From positions 992,001 through 1,056,000 of the forward strand of contig NZ_CP062137.1 of NCBI RefSeq assembly GCF_014843355.1: 64,000 nucleotides of DNA, given 5' to 3'. Each line of letters opens with the position of its first letter. The stretch's first letter is position 1. The notes beneath the pieces were generated by a model. It did not search any database, was not told the DNA's origin, and saw only the letters and a list, made by a program, of their open reading frames with translations. The position numbers were made by a program, and so were the translations under genes. This document shows, in pieces, positions 53,554 through 62,262 of the stretch. The DNA is from Actinobacillus sp. GY-402 (GTDB lineage Bacteria > Pseudomonadota > Gammaproteobacteria > Enterobacterales > Pasteurellaceae).

Positions 53554-54942
53554 TTAATCTCGGGCCGGCTGTAAAGAATGAAAGAAAATGGTTAACGCCA
53601 GTAAATCCGCGCTTCCGCCCGGGCTTAAGTTTCGTTCGATGCAATCGGCGTCAAATGCCGTCAGCGCGTCATAAAGTGCGGTCGGATTTTGATGAGTTTT
53701 TTGCGCTTCCAGCAGCGCGCGGGCACGCTGTTGAACGAAAGTTAATCCCGCTATTCCGCCCCGATGCACCACGTTGGTATCCTGATTTTCCGCCATCAAA
53801 GTTAACAGCATAATTAATAATTGATTGTCAAAGGATTCCGTTTGATTGGATGTCAATACAGTAAAATTTTGCCGAACGATTGCAAATCCGCTCTCCGCCT
53901 CGCCGCGCGCGCCGGTTAAACCGAATTCGCGATACAGTTTCACGCCGGCGGTTTCCGCCAAATGAGCGGGATAATGCGCCAGTTCCGCCGTCAAACCTTG
54001 GGTGAAAGCGGACACCAAACGACAAATGCGTTCCACCGAGGCTTCGTCATGATTGGCGTACATTCTGCCGATTGCCGCACAAACCAAGCCGAAAGCAAAA
54101 ATCGCGCCTTTGTGAGTGTTCACGCCGACTGTCGCCCGGAACATCGCTTTTTCCGCTTCCAGCCCTAAAGGACGAATGCCCGCCAAAACCTCGGATTCGG
54201 GCAACTTGGCGCTCGCCATCCCGGCCAGCACGAATCGGGCAAAAAAAGGACGTAAAGCCGTCGCACTTTGTTCAAAAGTGTGCAAATTCATATCTTTATG
54301 AGCGCCGTTGGTTAGGCTGTCCACCAAGCCGGGTTTGGGCGAAAGACGGGCTTCGCGCACCAATGCGCGATAAACGCCATCGGCAATTTGTTCGGCAAAA
54401 TAAACGGTCTGCACGCGCCGTTGCATTTCCGCATAAATTTCCTCGAACCCGTGCTTACGGGAACGGGCGCAGGCTTTGGCATCGTCGCTACAAATCAAAC
54501 AAGGGCGCGGCGGAAAATCGAACTCCGTGCGGCTGAGCAAACGTCCGTCGGCGGCAATCACATCAATATCCCATAAACGGGCCAAAGGCGAGCCGTCTTC
54601 CAGTCGCACGGTCGCTCGTTTCAATAAGGTCGCGTCCACCGGTAACACAAATAACGCTTCGTGACCGGTTGGCAACGGTCGGATAAAGGATTCGATGGGC
54701 TGAACGTTTAATTCGGTAAAAAGTGCGGTCAAATTTTGCAACGCTTTTTCAAAGACATAATCCAGCAATTCGTTTTTCTTCACGCCGCCGACGGCGAGCA
54801 AGGTTAAAGAAAGTACGGTCCGGCGATGTTTTTCCAGACATTGTTGTTGCAGCGACGCTCGCGCTTCCCGGGCGGCTAAAAGTTGATCAAGGGCAATCTC
54901 TTGCCCTTGCAGTGAAAATGTTTTGAAAAATCTGCTGAACAT
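53554..54942 (-). CDS. citXG: Citrate lyase cofactor enzymes CitX-CitG fusion
   Basis: Start at ATG 54942 (MFSRFFKTFSLQGQEI), 462 aa. Residues about 1-175 match CitX (apo-citrate lyase phosphoribosyl-dephospho-CoA transferase: LLAAREARASLQQ, SFIRPLPTGHEALF, CLICSDDAKACARSRKH); about 185-462 match CitG (triphosphoribosyl-dephospho-CoA synthase: EARLSPKPGLVDSLTNGAHKDMN, GVNTHKGAIFAFG, NLSPGGSADLLALT). The fusion occurs in Haemophilus too. It makes and attaches the prosthetic group of CitD. Confidence 0.95.
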   Translation of the reverse strand: MFSRFFKTFSLQGQEIALDQLLAAREARASLQQQCLEKHRRTVLSLTLLAVGGVKKNELLDYVFEKALQNLTALFTELNVQPIESFIRPLPTGHEALFVLPVDATLLKRATVRLEDGSPLARLWDIDVIAADGRLLSRTEFDFPPRPCLICSDDAKACARSRKHGFEEIYAEMQRRVQTVYFAEQIADGVYRALVREARLSPKPGLVDSLTNGAHKDMNLHTFEQSATALRPFFARFVLAGMASAKLPESEVLAGIRPLGLEAEKAMFRATVGVNTHKGAIFAFGLVCAAIGRMYANHDEASVERICRLVSAFTQGLTAELAHYPAHLAETAGVKLYREFGLTGARGEAESGFAIVRQNFTVLTSNQTESFDNQLLIMLLTLMAENQDTNVVHRGGIAGLTFVQQRARALLEAQKTHQNPTALYDALTAFDADCIERNLSPGGSADLLALTIFFHSLQPARD

Positions 54943-54961
54943 TTTATAAGAATACGACAAA

Positions 54962-55441
54962 TCAAATAAGCGCGGTTTCCGATACGATAATACCGTCTTC
55001 ATCGCTGTAAACAAAGTGTGAAGGCGTAAAGCTCAGGTTTCCGAAAGTCACCGTCACATCCACGTTTCCGGTCCCCTTTTTAGCGGATTTTTTAGGGTTC
55101 GAACCTAAGGCTTTTATACCGAAATTCATGTTATTGATGGCGACCGAATCTCGGATCATACCGAAAATAATCACGCCCGCCCAGCCGTTTTCCATGGCGA
55201 TTCTGGCAATGTTATCGCCCATCAGTGCGCAATCTCGCGCGCCTTTGCCGTCTACCACGAGCACTTCGCCGTTTCCCGGCTGACTCACCAGTCGGCGTAA
55301 TAAAACGTTGTCTAAATAACAGGAAACGGTACGAATTCTGCCGTAGAATTTTTTGCATAATCCGTATTGTTTGAAATCGACGGTGCAGGATGCGACATCG
55401 GGATAAGCATCACAAAGATCCGCCGTTTGAAAGTCTTTCAT
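54962..55441 (-). CDS. RraA-fold protein with aldolase/decarboxylase motif, in citrate lyase locus
   Basis: The preferred start (MKDFQTADLCDAY) gives 159 aa. Although annotatable as RraA, the catalytic motif of the related HMG/CHA aldolases is intact: D76-x20-R97-D98 (GDNIA ... FGMIRDS), followed by GSNPKKSAKKGTG, like the KS-KRG loop of those enzymes. E. coli RraA lacks the Asp. Members of the aldolase branch also decarboxylate oxaloacetate. Placed between citF and citXG, it is a candidate oxaloacetate decarboxylase acting on the product of citrate lyase. A terminator-like hairpin lies between it and citF, so expression may be reduced or separate. Confidence 0.85.
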   Translation of the reverse strand: MKDFQTADLCDAYPDVASCTVDFKQYGLCKKFYGRIRTVSCYLDNVLLRRLVSQPGNGEVLVVDGKGARDCALMGDNIARIAMENGWAGVIIFGMIRDSVAINNMNFGIKALGSNPKKSAKKGTGNVDVTVTFGNLSFTPSHFVYSDEDGIIVSETALI

Positions 55442-55476
55442 CATACCTCCGCGAAAACCGGCGCCTAAATAAAAAT

Positions 55477-55503
55477 GATGACACAAGATCACCTTGTGCC
55501 ATC
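55477..55503 (-). terminator. Terminator-like hairpin between citF and the RraA-like gene
   Basis: On the minus strand GATGGCACAAG pairs with CTTGTGTCATC around GTGAT, then ATTTTTATTT. It lies 18 bp after the citF stop and would attenuate downstream genes. Confidence 0.8.
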
Positions 55504-55520
55504 ACAACATCATGCAAAAA

Positions 55521-57023
55521 TTATTCTTTCACCTGATATACGGTATCAATCACCGAACCGTCACGATAACGTACAATCGCAACAGGTTTATCGGTAAATT
55601 CGATATCTTTCGGTTTACCCGTGATACTGTAAGCGCGGGCGCAAAGTTCCTCAATGGTGAACAGTTTGATGCCAGCCGCCGTTAACGCTTCGATTAAATC
55701 CGGGCGTTTCGGGTTAACCGCCGTACCGTGATCCGTAACCAGAATATCGATATTTTCACCCGGTGTCACGCAGGTCAGTACATTTTCAACCACAGTCGGA
55801 ATACGGCCGCGAACCAACGGTGCAACAATGATTGCCACTTGCGCGGAAGCCGCCGTATCGCAGTGACCGCCCGACGCGCCGCGAATCACGCCGTCGGAAC
55901 CGGTTAATACGTTTACGTTAAATTTGGTATCGATTTCCAATGCGGAAAGAATCACTACGTCTAAACGTTCGACGGACGCACCTTTAGAACTGAAATTGGC
56001 GTATTGATTCGCAGAAACTTCAATATGATTCGGGTTACGGGCTAAAGATTCCGCCGCGTCTTTATCGAAGGATTGTACATCGATTAATTTTTTGATTAAT
56101 CCGGCTTCGTGTAACGCCACCATGCTGGAAGTAATACCGCCTAGGGCAAAGCTGGCGGTGATATTTTCACGACGCATTTTATCTTCCAGGAAACGGGTTA
56201 CCGCCAGTGATGCGCCGCCGGTACCGGTTTGTAACGAGAAGCCGTCTTTGAAGTAGCCGGAATTAAAGATCACTTCCGCACATTTGCGGGCAATTAATAA
56301 TTCGCGAGGGTTAGTCGTCATACGGGTTGCGCCGCCGCCGATTTTTTTAGGATCACCCACCGCATCAACCTGAACGATTAGGTCGACTTTATCCTGACCG
56401 ATACTAATTGGATTTAACGGATATTCGCCGAATTCTTCGGTTAATAATACCACTTTATCCGCGTATTCCGCGTCGGTACGGGCATAACCCAATGAACCGC
56501 AGATACTTTTACCTGTGAAGCCGTTCGCATTCCCGAATTTATCGCACATCGGTACGCCGAGGAAGGCTACGTCGATATGTAATTCGCCGGATTTCACCAA
56601 ATGTACGCGACCGCCGTGAGAGTGAATATTGACGGGTTCTTTTAAGATCCCTTTAGAAATTTCATCCGCCAATTTACCGCGAATACCGGATGAATAGATT
56701 TTGGTGACCACGCCGTTTTTAATGTGTTCGATAATCGGGAAATGGCTGTCGATTAATGAGCTTGATGCCAGAGTTAAGTTTTTAAAGCCCATTTCGGCGA
56801 TTTTATCCATCACCATATTTACCACAAAATCACCGGCACGGAATGCATGATGGAATGAAACGGTCATGCCGTCTTTTAGACCAGAACGACGGATTGCGTC
56901 TTCCAGGGAATCGCAGATTTTACGATCTTTTTCGGTACGAGCGAGAGATTCTGATTTTGGCACGGCCCGATAAACAGGTTTACCGCCGTTAAATTTTTCG
57001 ATACGTTGTTCTCTGGTTGTCAT
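55521..57023 (-). CDS. citF: Citrate lyase alpha subunit (citrate:acetyl-ACP transferase)
   Basis: The 500-aa protein matches CitF in length and sequence (SFHHAFRAGDFVVNMVMDKIAEMGFKNL region in parts, GGGATRMTTNPRELLIARK, GASGGHCDTAASAQ, VTDHGTAVNPKRPDL). It exchanges acetate for citrate on the ACP. It lies 14 bp after citE. Confidence 0.96.
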   Translation of the reverse strand: MTTREQRIEKFNGGKPVYRAVPKSESLARTEKDRKICDSLEDAIRRSGLKDGMTVSFHHAFRAGDFVVNMVMDKIAEMGFKNLTLASSSLIDSHFPIIEHIKNGVVTKIYSSGIRGKLADEISKGILKEPVNIHSHGGRVHLVKSGELHIDVAFLGVPMCDKFGNANGFTGKSICGSLGYARTDAEYADKVVLLTEEFGEYPLNPISIGQDKVDLIVQVDAVGDPKKIGGGATRMTTNPRELLIARKCAEVIFNSGYFKDGFSLQTGTGGASLAVTRFLEDKMRRENITASFALGGITSSMVALHEAGLIKKLIDVQSFDKDAAESLARNPNHIEVSANQYANFSSKGASVERLDVVILSALEIDTKFNVNVLTGSDGVIRGASGGHCDTAASAQVAIIVAPLVRGRIPTVVENVLTCVTPGENIDILVTDHGTAVNPKRPDLIEALTAAGIKLFTIEELCARAYSITGKPKDIEFTDKPVAIVRYRDGSVIDTVYQVKE

Positions 57024-57037
57024 AGTGATTATCTCCC

Positions 57038-57931
57038 TTACTCTTCACGAATACCATGTTTAGCGCGTTCAAGCACTAATTCCGCGCGATCAATAATCGG
57101 CGCATCGATCATTTTACCGTTTAATGAAACGACGCCTAAACCGTTACGTTTCGCTTCTTCCGCCGCATCAATAATTTTTTGCGCCTGTTCCACATCTTTT
57201 TGTGTCGGTGCAAATAAATTGTGAAGTAATTCGATTTGGCGAGGATTCACTAAAGATTTACCGTCAAAACCTAATTGCTTGATTAACGCCGCTTCCGCTA
57301 AGAAACCTTCCTCGTTGTTGGCGTTAGAATAAACCGTATCGAACGCCTGGATACCGGCTGCACGCGCGGCCTGAAGAATTGAGCAACGAGCAAATAATAA
57401 TTCGATACCTTCCGGTGAACGTTCGGTTTTTAAATTACGGACATAGTCTTCCGCACCTAATGCAATACCGATTAAACGTTTTGACGCCGTAGCGATTTGG
57501 TTTGCCTGAGTAATACCTAACGGAGATTCGATTGCCGCTAACATTTTGGTTGAACCCACTTCTCGACCGCATGCTTTTTCAATTTCGGTAATTGCCGCGT
57601 CCATATCCGCAACGTCTTTAGCGGTTTCGGTTTTCGGCATACGCACCACATCAACGCCGGCACGGACAACAGCATTTAAATCGGCTAAACCGAATTCAGA
57701 ATCCAACGGATTTACGCGCACCACGCATTCGATATCCTGATAAAGCGGATGACGTAATGCATGAGCAACTAACATACGGGCCGAATCTTTTTCTTTTAAT
57801 GCCACGGCATCTTCTAAGTCAAACATGATTGAGTCAGGACGATAAATAAAGGTGTTACTGATCATCGCCGCATTTGAACCGGGAACAAACAGCATACTTC
57901 TTCTCAATTTCATTTTAATTGGTTGACTCAT
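57038..57931 (-). CDS. citE: Citrate lyase beta subunit (citryl-ACP lyase)
   Basis: The 297-aa HpcH/HpaI-type protein has [42 protein letters not shown] and GAEDYVRN. It cleaves citryl-ACP to acetyl-ACP and oxaloacetate. Its start overlaps the citD stop by 4 nt. Confidence 0.96.
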   Translation of the reverse strand: MSQPIKMKLRRSMLFVPGSNAAMISNTFIYRPDSIMFDLEDAVALKEKDSARMLVAHALRHPLYQDIECVVRVNPLDSEFGLADLNAVVRAGVDVVRMPKTETAKDVADMDAAITEIEKACGREVGSTKMLAAIESPLGITQANQIATASKRLIGIALGAEDYVRNLKTERSPEGIELLFARCSILQAARAAGIQAFDTVYSNANNEEGFLAEAALIKQLGFDGKSLVNPRQIELLHNLFAPTQKDVEQAQKIIDAAEEAKRNGLGVVSLNGKMIDAPIIDRAELVLERAKHGIREE

Positions 57932-58215
57932 AGCACTTTCTCCCAGTTAATCGGTTCATCGGTTGCGCGTAACAACGCCGCTTTCAAACGCGCGCGCAGT
58001 ACGCAGTCTAACGCACCTTTGTCTTCAACGACAATTTGTGCGGCAGTCACATCAAGCTGTTTCAGAACATCTTTCAATGTCGCAATAATATCATCGCCGA
58101 ATTGTTTACCTACAGAACTATTCAGCTCAATTTCAATTGTACTTGCAGGTGCAACACGCACTTGCGCATCACTGGATTCCAGTGTGCCGGCTACTGCTGT
58201 CTTGGTTATTTGCAT
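57928..58215 (-). CDS. citD: Citrate lyase acyl carrier protein (gamma subunit)
   Basis: Start at ATG 58215 ([19 protein letters not shown]) with AAGGAA upstream; 95 aa. The Ser in GTLESSD carries the phosphoribosyl-dephospho-CoA group attached by CitX. It is the first gene of the operon. The ligase gene citC, usually upstream, is not here. Confidence 0.95.
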   Translation of the reverse strand: MQITKTAVAGTLESSDAQVRVAPASTIEIELNSSVGKQFGDDIIATLKDVLKQLDVTAAQIVVEDKGALDCVLRARLKAALLRATDEPINWEKVL

Positions 58216-58257
58216 AATACATTCCTTACTTGTATACATGTTTAAATGACTTCAATC

Positions 58258-58317
58258 ATTATAATCAGCTAAAATTATTTTGGGTAATCAAAAAGCGTTA
58301 TGTTTGATGTAAATCAA
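58258..58317 (-). promoter_or_regulatory. citD promoter region with perfect FNR box
   Basis: TTGAT-GTAA-ATCAA at 58304-58317 is a perfect FNR site. A minus-strand TATAAT at 58263-58258 suggests a start near 58251, putting the box centre near -60, a class I position. Anaerobic activation of citrate lyase is the natural reading. The box is also 87 bp upstream of purR on the other strand. Confidence 0.75.
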
Positions 58318-58403
58318 TAAATAAATGAATCATTATTTCGGCTTTTATTTTTACAAATTTAACAACGGCTTTTATAATAGCCGAAAGCTCAAAGGAGAAC
58401 ATT

Positions 58404-59414
58404 ATGGCAACTATTAAGGACGTCGCAAAATTAGCCGGCGTATCCACCACAACCGTGTCCCACGTCATTAACGACACACGCCATGTGGCGGAAGAAACCA
58501 AAAAAATCGTCTTAAACGCAATCGAACAGTTACATTATTCGCCAAGTGCCGTGGCGCGCAGTTTGAAAGTGAACACGACAAAATCCATCGGTATGATCGT
58601 CACCACCAGCGAAGCGCCGTATTTTGCGGAAATCATTCACGCGGTAGAAGATCACTGCTATCGCCAGGGATATTCGCTGTTTTTATGCAATACCCAAAAC
58701 AATCCCGAAAAAATTAAAAATCACCTGGAAATGTTGGTAAAAAAACGTGTGGACGGCATTTTAGTGATGTGCTCCGAATATACGGCGGACAGCCTGGATT
58801 TAATGAAATCGTTCAATGATTTGCCGATGGTAGTAATGGACTGGGGTCCGGTGAATCCGAACACCGATCGGATTTTAGATAACAGTTTTGAAGGCGGTTA
58901 TTTAGCCGGTAAACATTTAGTGGATAACGGGCACAAAGAGATCGCTTATCTCAGCGCAGAACTGAAAAAAACTACGGCGCGGAAGCGTTACGAAGGCTTT
59001 TTAAAAGCATTGCATGAAGCCGGACTGGAAATGAATCCCGATTGGTTGCTGGAAGGATCTTTCGAACCGGAAGACGGTTACGAATGTATGAACCGCTTGC
59101 TGGCGCAAACGCACCGCCCTAGCGCGATTTTCTGCTGTAACGACGTAATGGCGTTAGGCGCCATTTCCGCTATTACGGAAAAAGGTTTCCGTGTGCCCGA
59201 AGATTTTTCTATTATCGGTTATGATAACGTGCATATTTCCCGTTTCAGCGCCCCGCCGCTAACCACGATTCATCAGTCCAAAGCCCGCTTGGGCGAACGG
59301 GCGTTACAATTATTGTTCGAGCGCATTCAGGATAAATCCTCCAAACGCGAAACCATTGAAATTCATCCCGAGTTGGTCATTCGCAAATCAGTGAAAAATT
59401 TAAACCAAAACTAA
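58404..59414 (+). CDS. purR: Purine repressor PurR (LacI family)
   Basis: The 336-aa protein starts [20 protein letters not shown] and keeps [14 protein letters not shown], the hinge helix characteristic of PurR, plus [18 protein letters not shown] and LTTIHQ. It represses purine synthesis genes with hypoxanthine or guanine. Although it faces citD, the sequence argues for PurR, not a citrate regulator. Confidence 0.93.
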   Translation: MATIKDVAKLAGVSTTTVSHVINDTRHVAEETKKIVLNAIEQLHYSPSAVARSLKVNTTKSIGMIVTTSEAPYFAEIIHAVEDHCYRQGYSLFLCNTQNNPEKIKNHLEMLVKKRVDGILVMCSEYTADSLDLMKSFNDLPMVVMDWGPVNPNTDRILDNSFEGGYLAGKHLVDNGHKEIAYLSAELKKTTARKRYEGFLKALHEAGLEMNPDWLLEGSFEPEDGYECMNRLLAQTHRPSAIFCCNDVMALGAISAITEKGFRVPEDFSIIGYDNVHISRFSAPPLTTIHQSKARLGERALQLLFERIQDKSSKRETIEIHPELVIRKSVKNLNQN

Positions 59415-59417
59415 CAA

Positions 59418-59446
59418 AAAACCTATCCGTCGGATAGGTTTTCTTT
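59418..59446 (+). terminator. purR terminator
   Basis: AAAACCTATCCG / CGGATAGGTTTT followed by CTTTT; the loop is minimal. Confidence 0.85.
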
Positions 59447-59465
59447 TGGTGCGTGACGATGCCAA

Positions 59466-60428
59466 TCAATGTAACTGACGCGCAATTTTTTCCAGTAATT
59501 TCACCGTTAGAAACGCCAGATTAAACCGCTGCTCATCCGCCACCGACCAAAATTCGATGCCGTTTTCCACCGCACTTAAGTTGCCCAAATGCAATTTCAC
59601 CGTTTCCTCATCGCTTTCCGTTTCGCCGTTGAGCACCGGCGTTATCACCCGTTCTTCCACTTGAATGAAATCGTTATGTTGCCATTGATTCAGTAATTGC
59701 GACATTTCCAGTTCATAATCCGAAAGCGCCGTCACTTTTTGCGCCATCCCGTAAAATACCGGCGTTTGAATACTGTGGAATGTCACATTCAGCGCCGGAA
59801 AAATTTTCTGAAATTGTGCCGTTAAATTGACCGCACTTTTCGGGAACACATCGAACGCCAGGCGTTGTTCGTTTTCATCCAACGGAATGCCGTTCAGCAA
59901 ACGCGCAGTTTGCCCCGCCAGCCGACCGACGGTTTCGCCGTCCGTATAAGACGCCGGCAGCAAACTGGTGACTAAAACATGATTGAGCCGGTTTTCTTCG
60001 ATAAAACGCGCCATACTTAACACCAACTGACTCACCTGCGGATCCGGCATGGCCACAATATTGCGCGCCCGCAATTCCGTCAGGTCACCGTCATTCACGG
60101 AAGGAACAACCACGGGCACCCCGGAAATCGCCGCGCTGACGCCTTTCATATCAATCACCACGCAGCCCGCTTCCGCCGCATTTGCCATATGCGGCGCATG
60201 ACCGGCGTTGCCGGCAAATAACAAATAATCGAATTTCGACCAATCCGCTTCATCCGGAGAAATCTGTTCCACCGCGCGTTGGTTAAAACGCACGCCCTGC
60301 TCTTCATTAAACGGCACGATTTCCACAACGGAAACCCGGCCGATGTCCAGTACGCTTTGTGCTAAAAATTCGGTTAATTTCTCACATAGCTCAAACTCTG
60401 CGGCAATAGCGATGTTCAATGCATTCAT
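59466..60428 (-). CDS. USG-1-like protein (aspartate-semialdehyde dehydrogenase paralog)
   Basis: Start at MNALNIAIAAEFE (320 aa); a start six codons earlier is also possible. The layout is that of Asd (N-terminal Rossmann part, FHSIQTPVFYGMAQKV, KIARQLH end), but the catalytic Cys of Asd (in an NCST/GNCT context) is not found and the expected place reads SLLPASYTDGE. It therefore resembles the inactive paralog Usg. Role unknown. Confidence 0.75.
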   Translation of the reverse strand: MNALNIAIAAEFELCEKLTEFLAQSVLDIGRVSVVEIVPFNEEQGVRFNQRAVEQISPDEADWSKFDYLLFAGNAGHAPHMANAAEAGCVVIDMKGVSAAISGVPVVVPSVNDGDLTELRARNIVAMPDPQVSQLVLSMARFIEENRLNHVLVTSLLPASYTDGETVGRLAGQTARLLNGIPLDENEQRLAFDVFPKSAVNLTAQFQKIFPALNVTFHSIQTPVFYGMAQKVTALSDYELEMSQLLNQWQHNDFIQVEERVITPVLNGETESDEETVKLHLGNLSAVENGIEFWSVADEQRFNLAFLTVKLLEKIARQLH

Positions 60429-60619
60429 TTTTTGTCTCTCAGTCATAAAATCGTGGGCGTATTCTACTGATTTTTAACTCAAAAAGAAAATAACCCTTAA
60501 GCCTGATTCATTAAAAAACATAAACCGACTTTATCTCTTGTGGCGATGCTAACGGTTTGCCCTAAAAGTGCGGTAAAAAATTCGAGAGTTTTTTTACGTT
60601 ATCAATACCAAATGAAAGA

Positions 60620-60648
60620 ACTGATTTCCGCTCATGACAGAAATCAGT
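60620..60648 (-). terminator. Terminator-like hairpin after the permease gene
   Basis: ACTGATTTC (60620-60628) and GAAATCAGT (60640-60648), followed on the minus strand by TCTTTCATTT. It lies 36 bp beyond the permease stop. Confidence 0.55.
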
Positions 60649-60684
60649 CCGCGAATTCATGTTTATCTTAAGAAAGCCCGCAAC

Positions 60685-61731
60685 TTAGGCTGCGGAACCT
60701 TCTTTGGCCGCCATTTCTTTACCCGCCCAACCTTCCGGCGAATAAATACCCAATTTGTTTTTGCGCATTTGACGGTCAAAGAACGCCACCACAAACGGGC
60801 AAAGGAATAAAGTAATGATGGAAGCCGTCGCGCATTGCGCGGTAGCAAGCGGCACATGCGGTGCAAATGTCGGATCGGCGTCCGCTACGGCGGCCGGCGT
60901 CATGGCCGAATTCAAAGCCGTAGTGCCGATTGCCGCGCCCATGGCGTTGCGTTCTCTTTTTGGCAGGAAAATGTTAAACACATAGAAGAAAACCACGGCG
61001 GTAACGGTAGATAATAACCCCAGGATAATACCGGACGCGCCGGCCACTAAAATGGTATCCACATTGGTACCGGAACCGATGGCGATCGTCATAAAAAAGA
61101 TGATGATCGGTTGCGCTTTACCGCATAAAGTCCGGAACGTGGTATCCAAATTTCCCCAGACGAAACCGATTAATAGCGGAATCAGGGTCGCCACCACCGC
61201 CATAAACGGAATATTCGCCAATCCGCTGGCCCCCAAGGCAATCAGGGTGAAAAACGGTCCGTCGTTCAATGACAGAATGGAAATTGCTCCCGTGTCGGTA
61301 GAATTACCGAACTGAGACGACAGAGAAATATACAATGAACTGTTGGAGTTGGTAATGGCGGCAATCAGGACGATCGGCGATAATCCCCAAAGACCTTCCG
61401 GTCCGAAGAAGTGTCCGACCAGTAAACCGATGGCAACGCCCAAGAAAAATTTGATACTGGTTAATACGACACCTTTATAAAGCGGCATACCCACTTGTCT
61501 GACATTAATGGACGAACCGCATAAAATAAGGAAAATCCCCATCATGGCCGGTTGGCCGTTTTTGAACAATCCGCTTGTGAACCCTCCGATTTCAAAAAAC
61601 TGAGGAAAAAATGTTTTTATTGCGACGGCAAGAAGTAACGGAATGATAACCAACCCGCCGGGGATTTTCATCATTTTGTCCATTAATCCCAGATCAATAT
61701 GACCTTCCGCATTACGTTTTAACTTAACCAT
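60685..61731 (-). CDS. KdgT-family permease (2-keto-3-deoxygluconate permease-like)
   Basis: Start at ATG 61731 (MVKLKRNAEGHI) with AGGAG 9 nt upstream; 348 aa, about ten membrane helices. KIPGGLVIIPLLLAV, NSNSSLYISLSSQFG and NSAMTPAAVADADP are KdgT-like. In this operon the likely substrate is a four-carbon sugar acid such as threonate or erythronate rather than KDG, which is inference from neighbours. Confidence 0.88.
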   Translation of the reverse strand: MVKLKRNAEGHIDLGLMDKMMKIPGGLVIIPLLLAVAIKTFFPQFFEIGGFTSGLFKNGQPAMMGIFLILCGSSINVRQVGMPLYKGVVLTSIKFFLGVAIGLLVGHFFGPEGLWGLSPIVLIAAITNSNSSLYISLSSQFGNSTDTGAISILSLNDGPFFTLIALGASGLANIPFMAVVATLIPLLIGFVWGNLDTTFRTLCGKAQPIIIFFMTIAIGSGTNVDTILVAGASGIILGLLSTVTAVVFFYVFNIFLPKRERNAMGAAIGTTALNSAMTPAAVADADPTFAPHVPLATAQCATASIITLFLCPFVVAFFDRQMRKNKLGIYSPEGWAGKEMAAKEGSAA

Positions 61732-61802
61732 AGGATATCTCCTGACATAGAAAGTATCGACGGACTCCGGGCCCGTCCGAAGCTTATTGACCAATACAAC
61801 GC

Positions 61803-62252
61803 TTACTTGTGATATTTCGCATCAATTTCGTTGATCCGCGCAACTTTCGGCGCGGATCCGCCGCCGGCAAAATCACATTGAAACCAAACGTCGATAAGCG
61901 ATTTGGCTAATTCGACACCGATTACCCGTTCCCCTAAACACATGATTTGGGCATCGTTACTTTTACGGGATCGCTCCGTAGAAAATAAATCATGACACAC
62001 CGCCGCCCGCACGCCGGGGACTTTATTTGCCGTAATACACATGCCAATCCCGGTCCCGCAGGTTAAAATGGCGCGTTCGTATTTGCCTTCCGCCACGGCG
62101 GTAGCTACGGCTTCCGCCACATCGGGATACAACACGACATCGCCTTCATCTGCGCCGAAATCATCATATTCAACGCCGATATCGTCCAAATGTTTCATAA
62201 TTTCAACTTTCAAACGATACGCCGCTTCATCGCAGCCAATTGCAATTTTCAT
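61803..62252 (-). CDS. RpiB/LacAB-family sugar-phosphate isomerase
   Basis: Start at ATG 62252 with AAGGAG 6 nt upstream; 149 aa. MKIAIGCDEAAYRLK, LTCGTGIGMCITANK and HDLFSTERSRKSNDAQIMCLG are RpiB motifs, with catalytic Cys in the first. The context suggests a tetrose-phosphate isomerase (as in erythritol or threonate modules) or plain ribose-5-phosphate isomerase B. Confidence 0.88.
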   Translation of the reverse strand: MKIAIGCDEAAYRLKVEIMKHLDDIGVEYDDFGADEGDVVLYPDVAEAVATAVAEGKYERAILTCGTGIGMCITANKVPGVRAAVCHDLFSTERSRKSNDAQIMCLGERVIGVELAKSLIDVWFQCDFAGGGSAPKVARINEIDAKYHK

Positions 62253-62262
62253 TTTTTGCTCC

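Noticed and set aside
58404..59414. LacI-family gene as the citrate lyase regulator
   Set aside because: The DNA-binding and hinge regions match PurR; divergent position alone is not enough.
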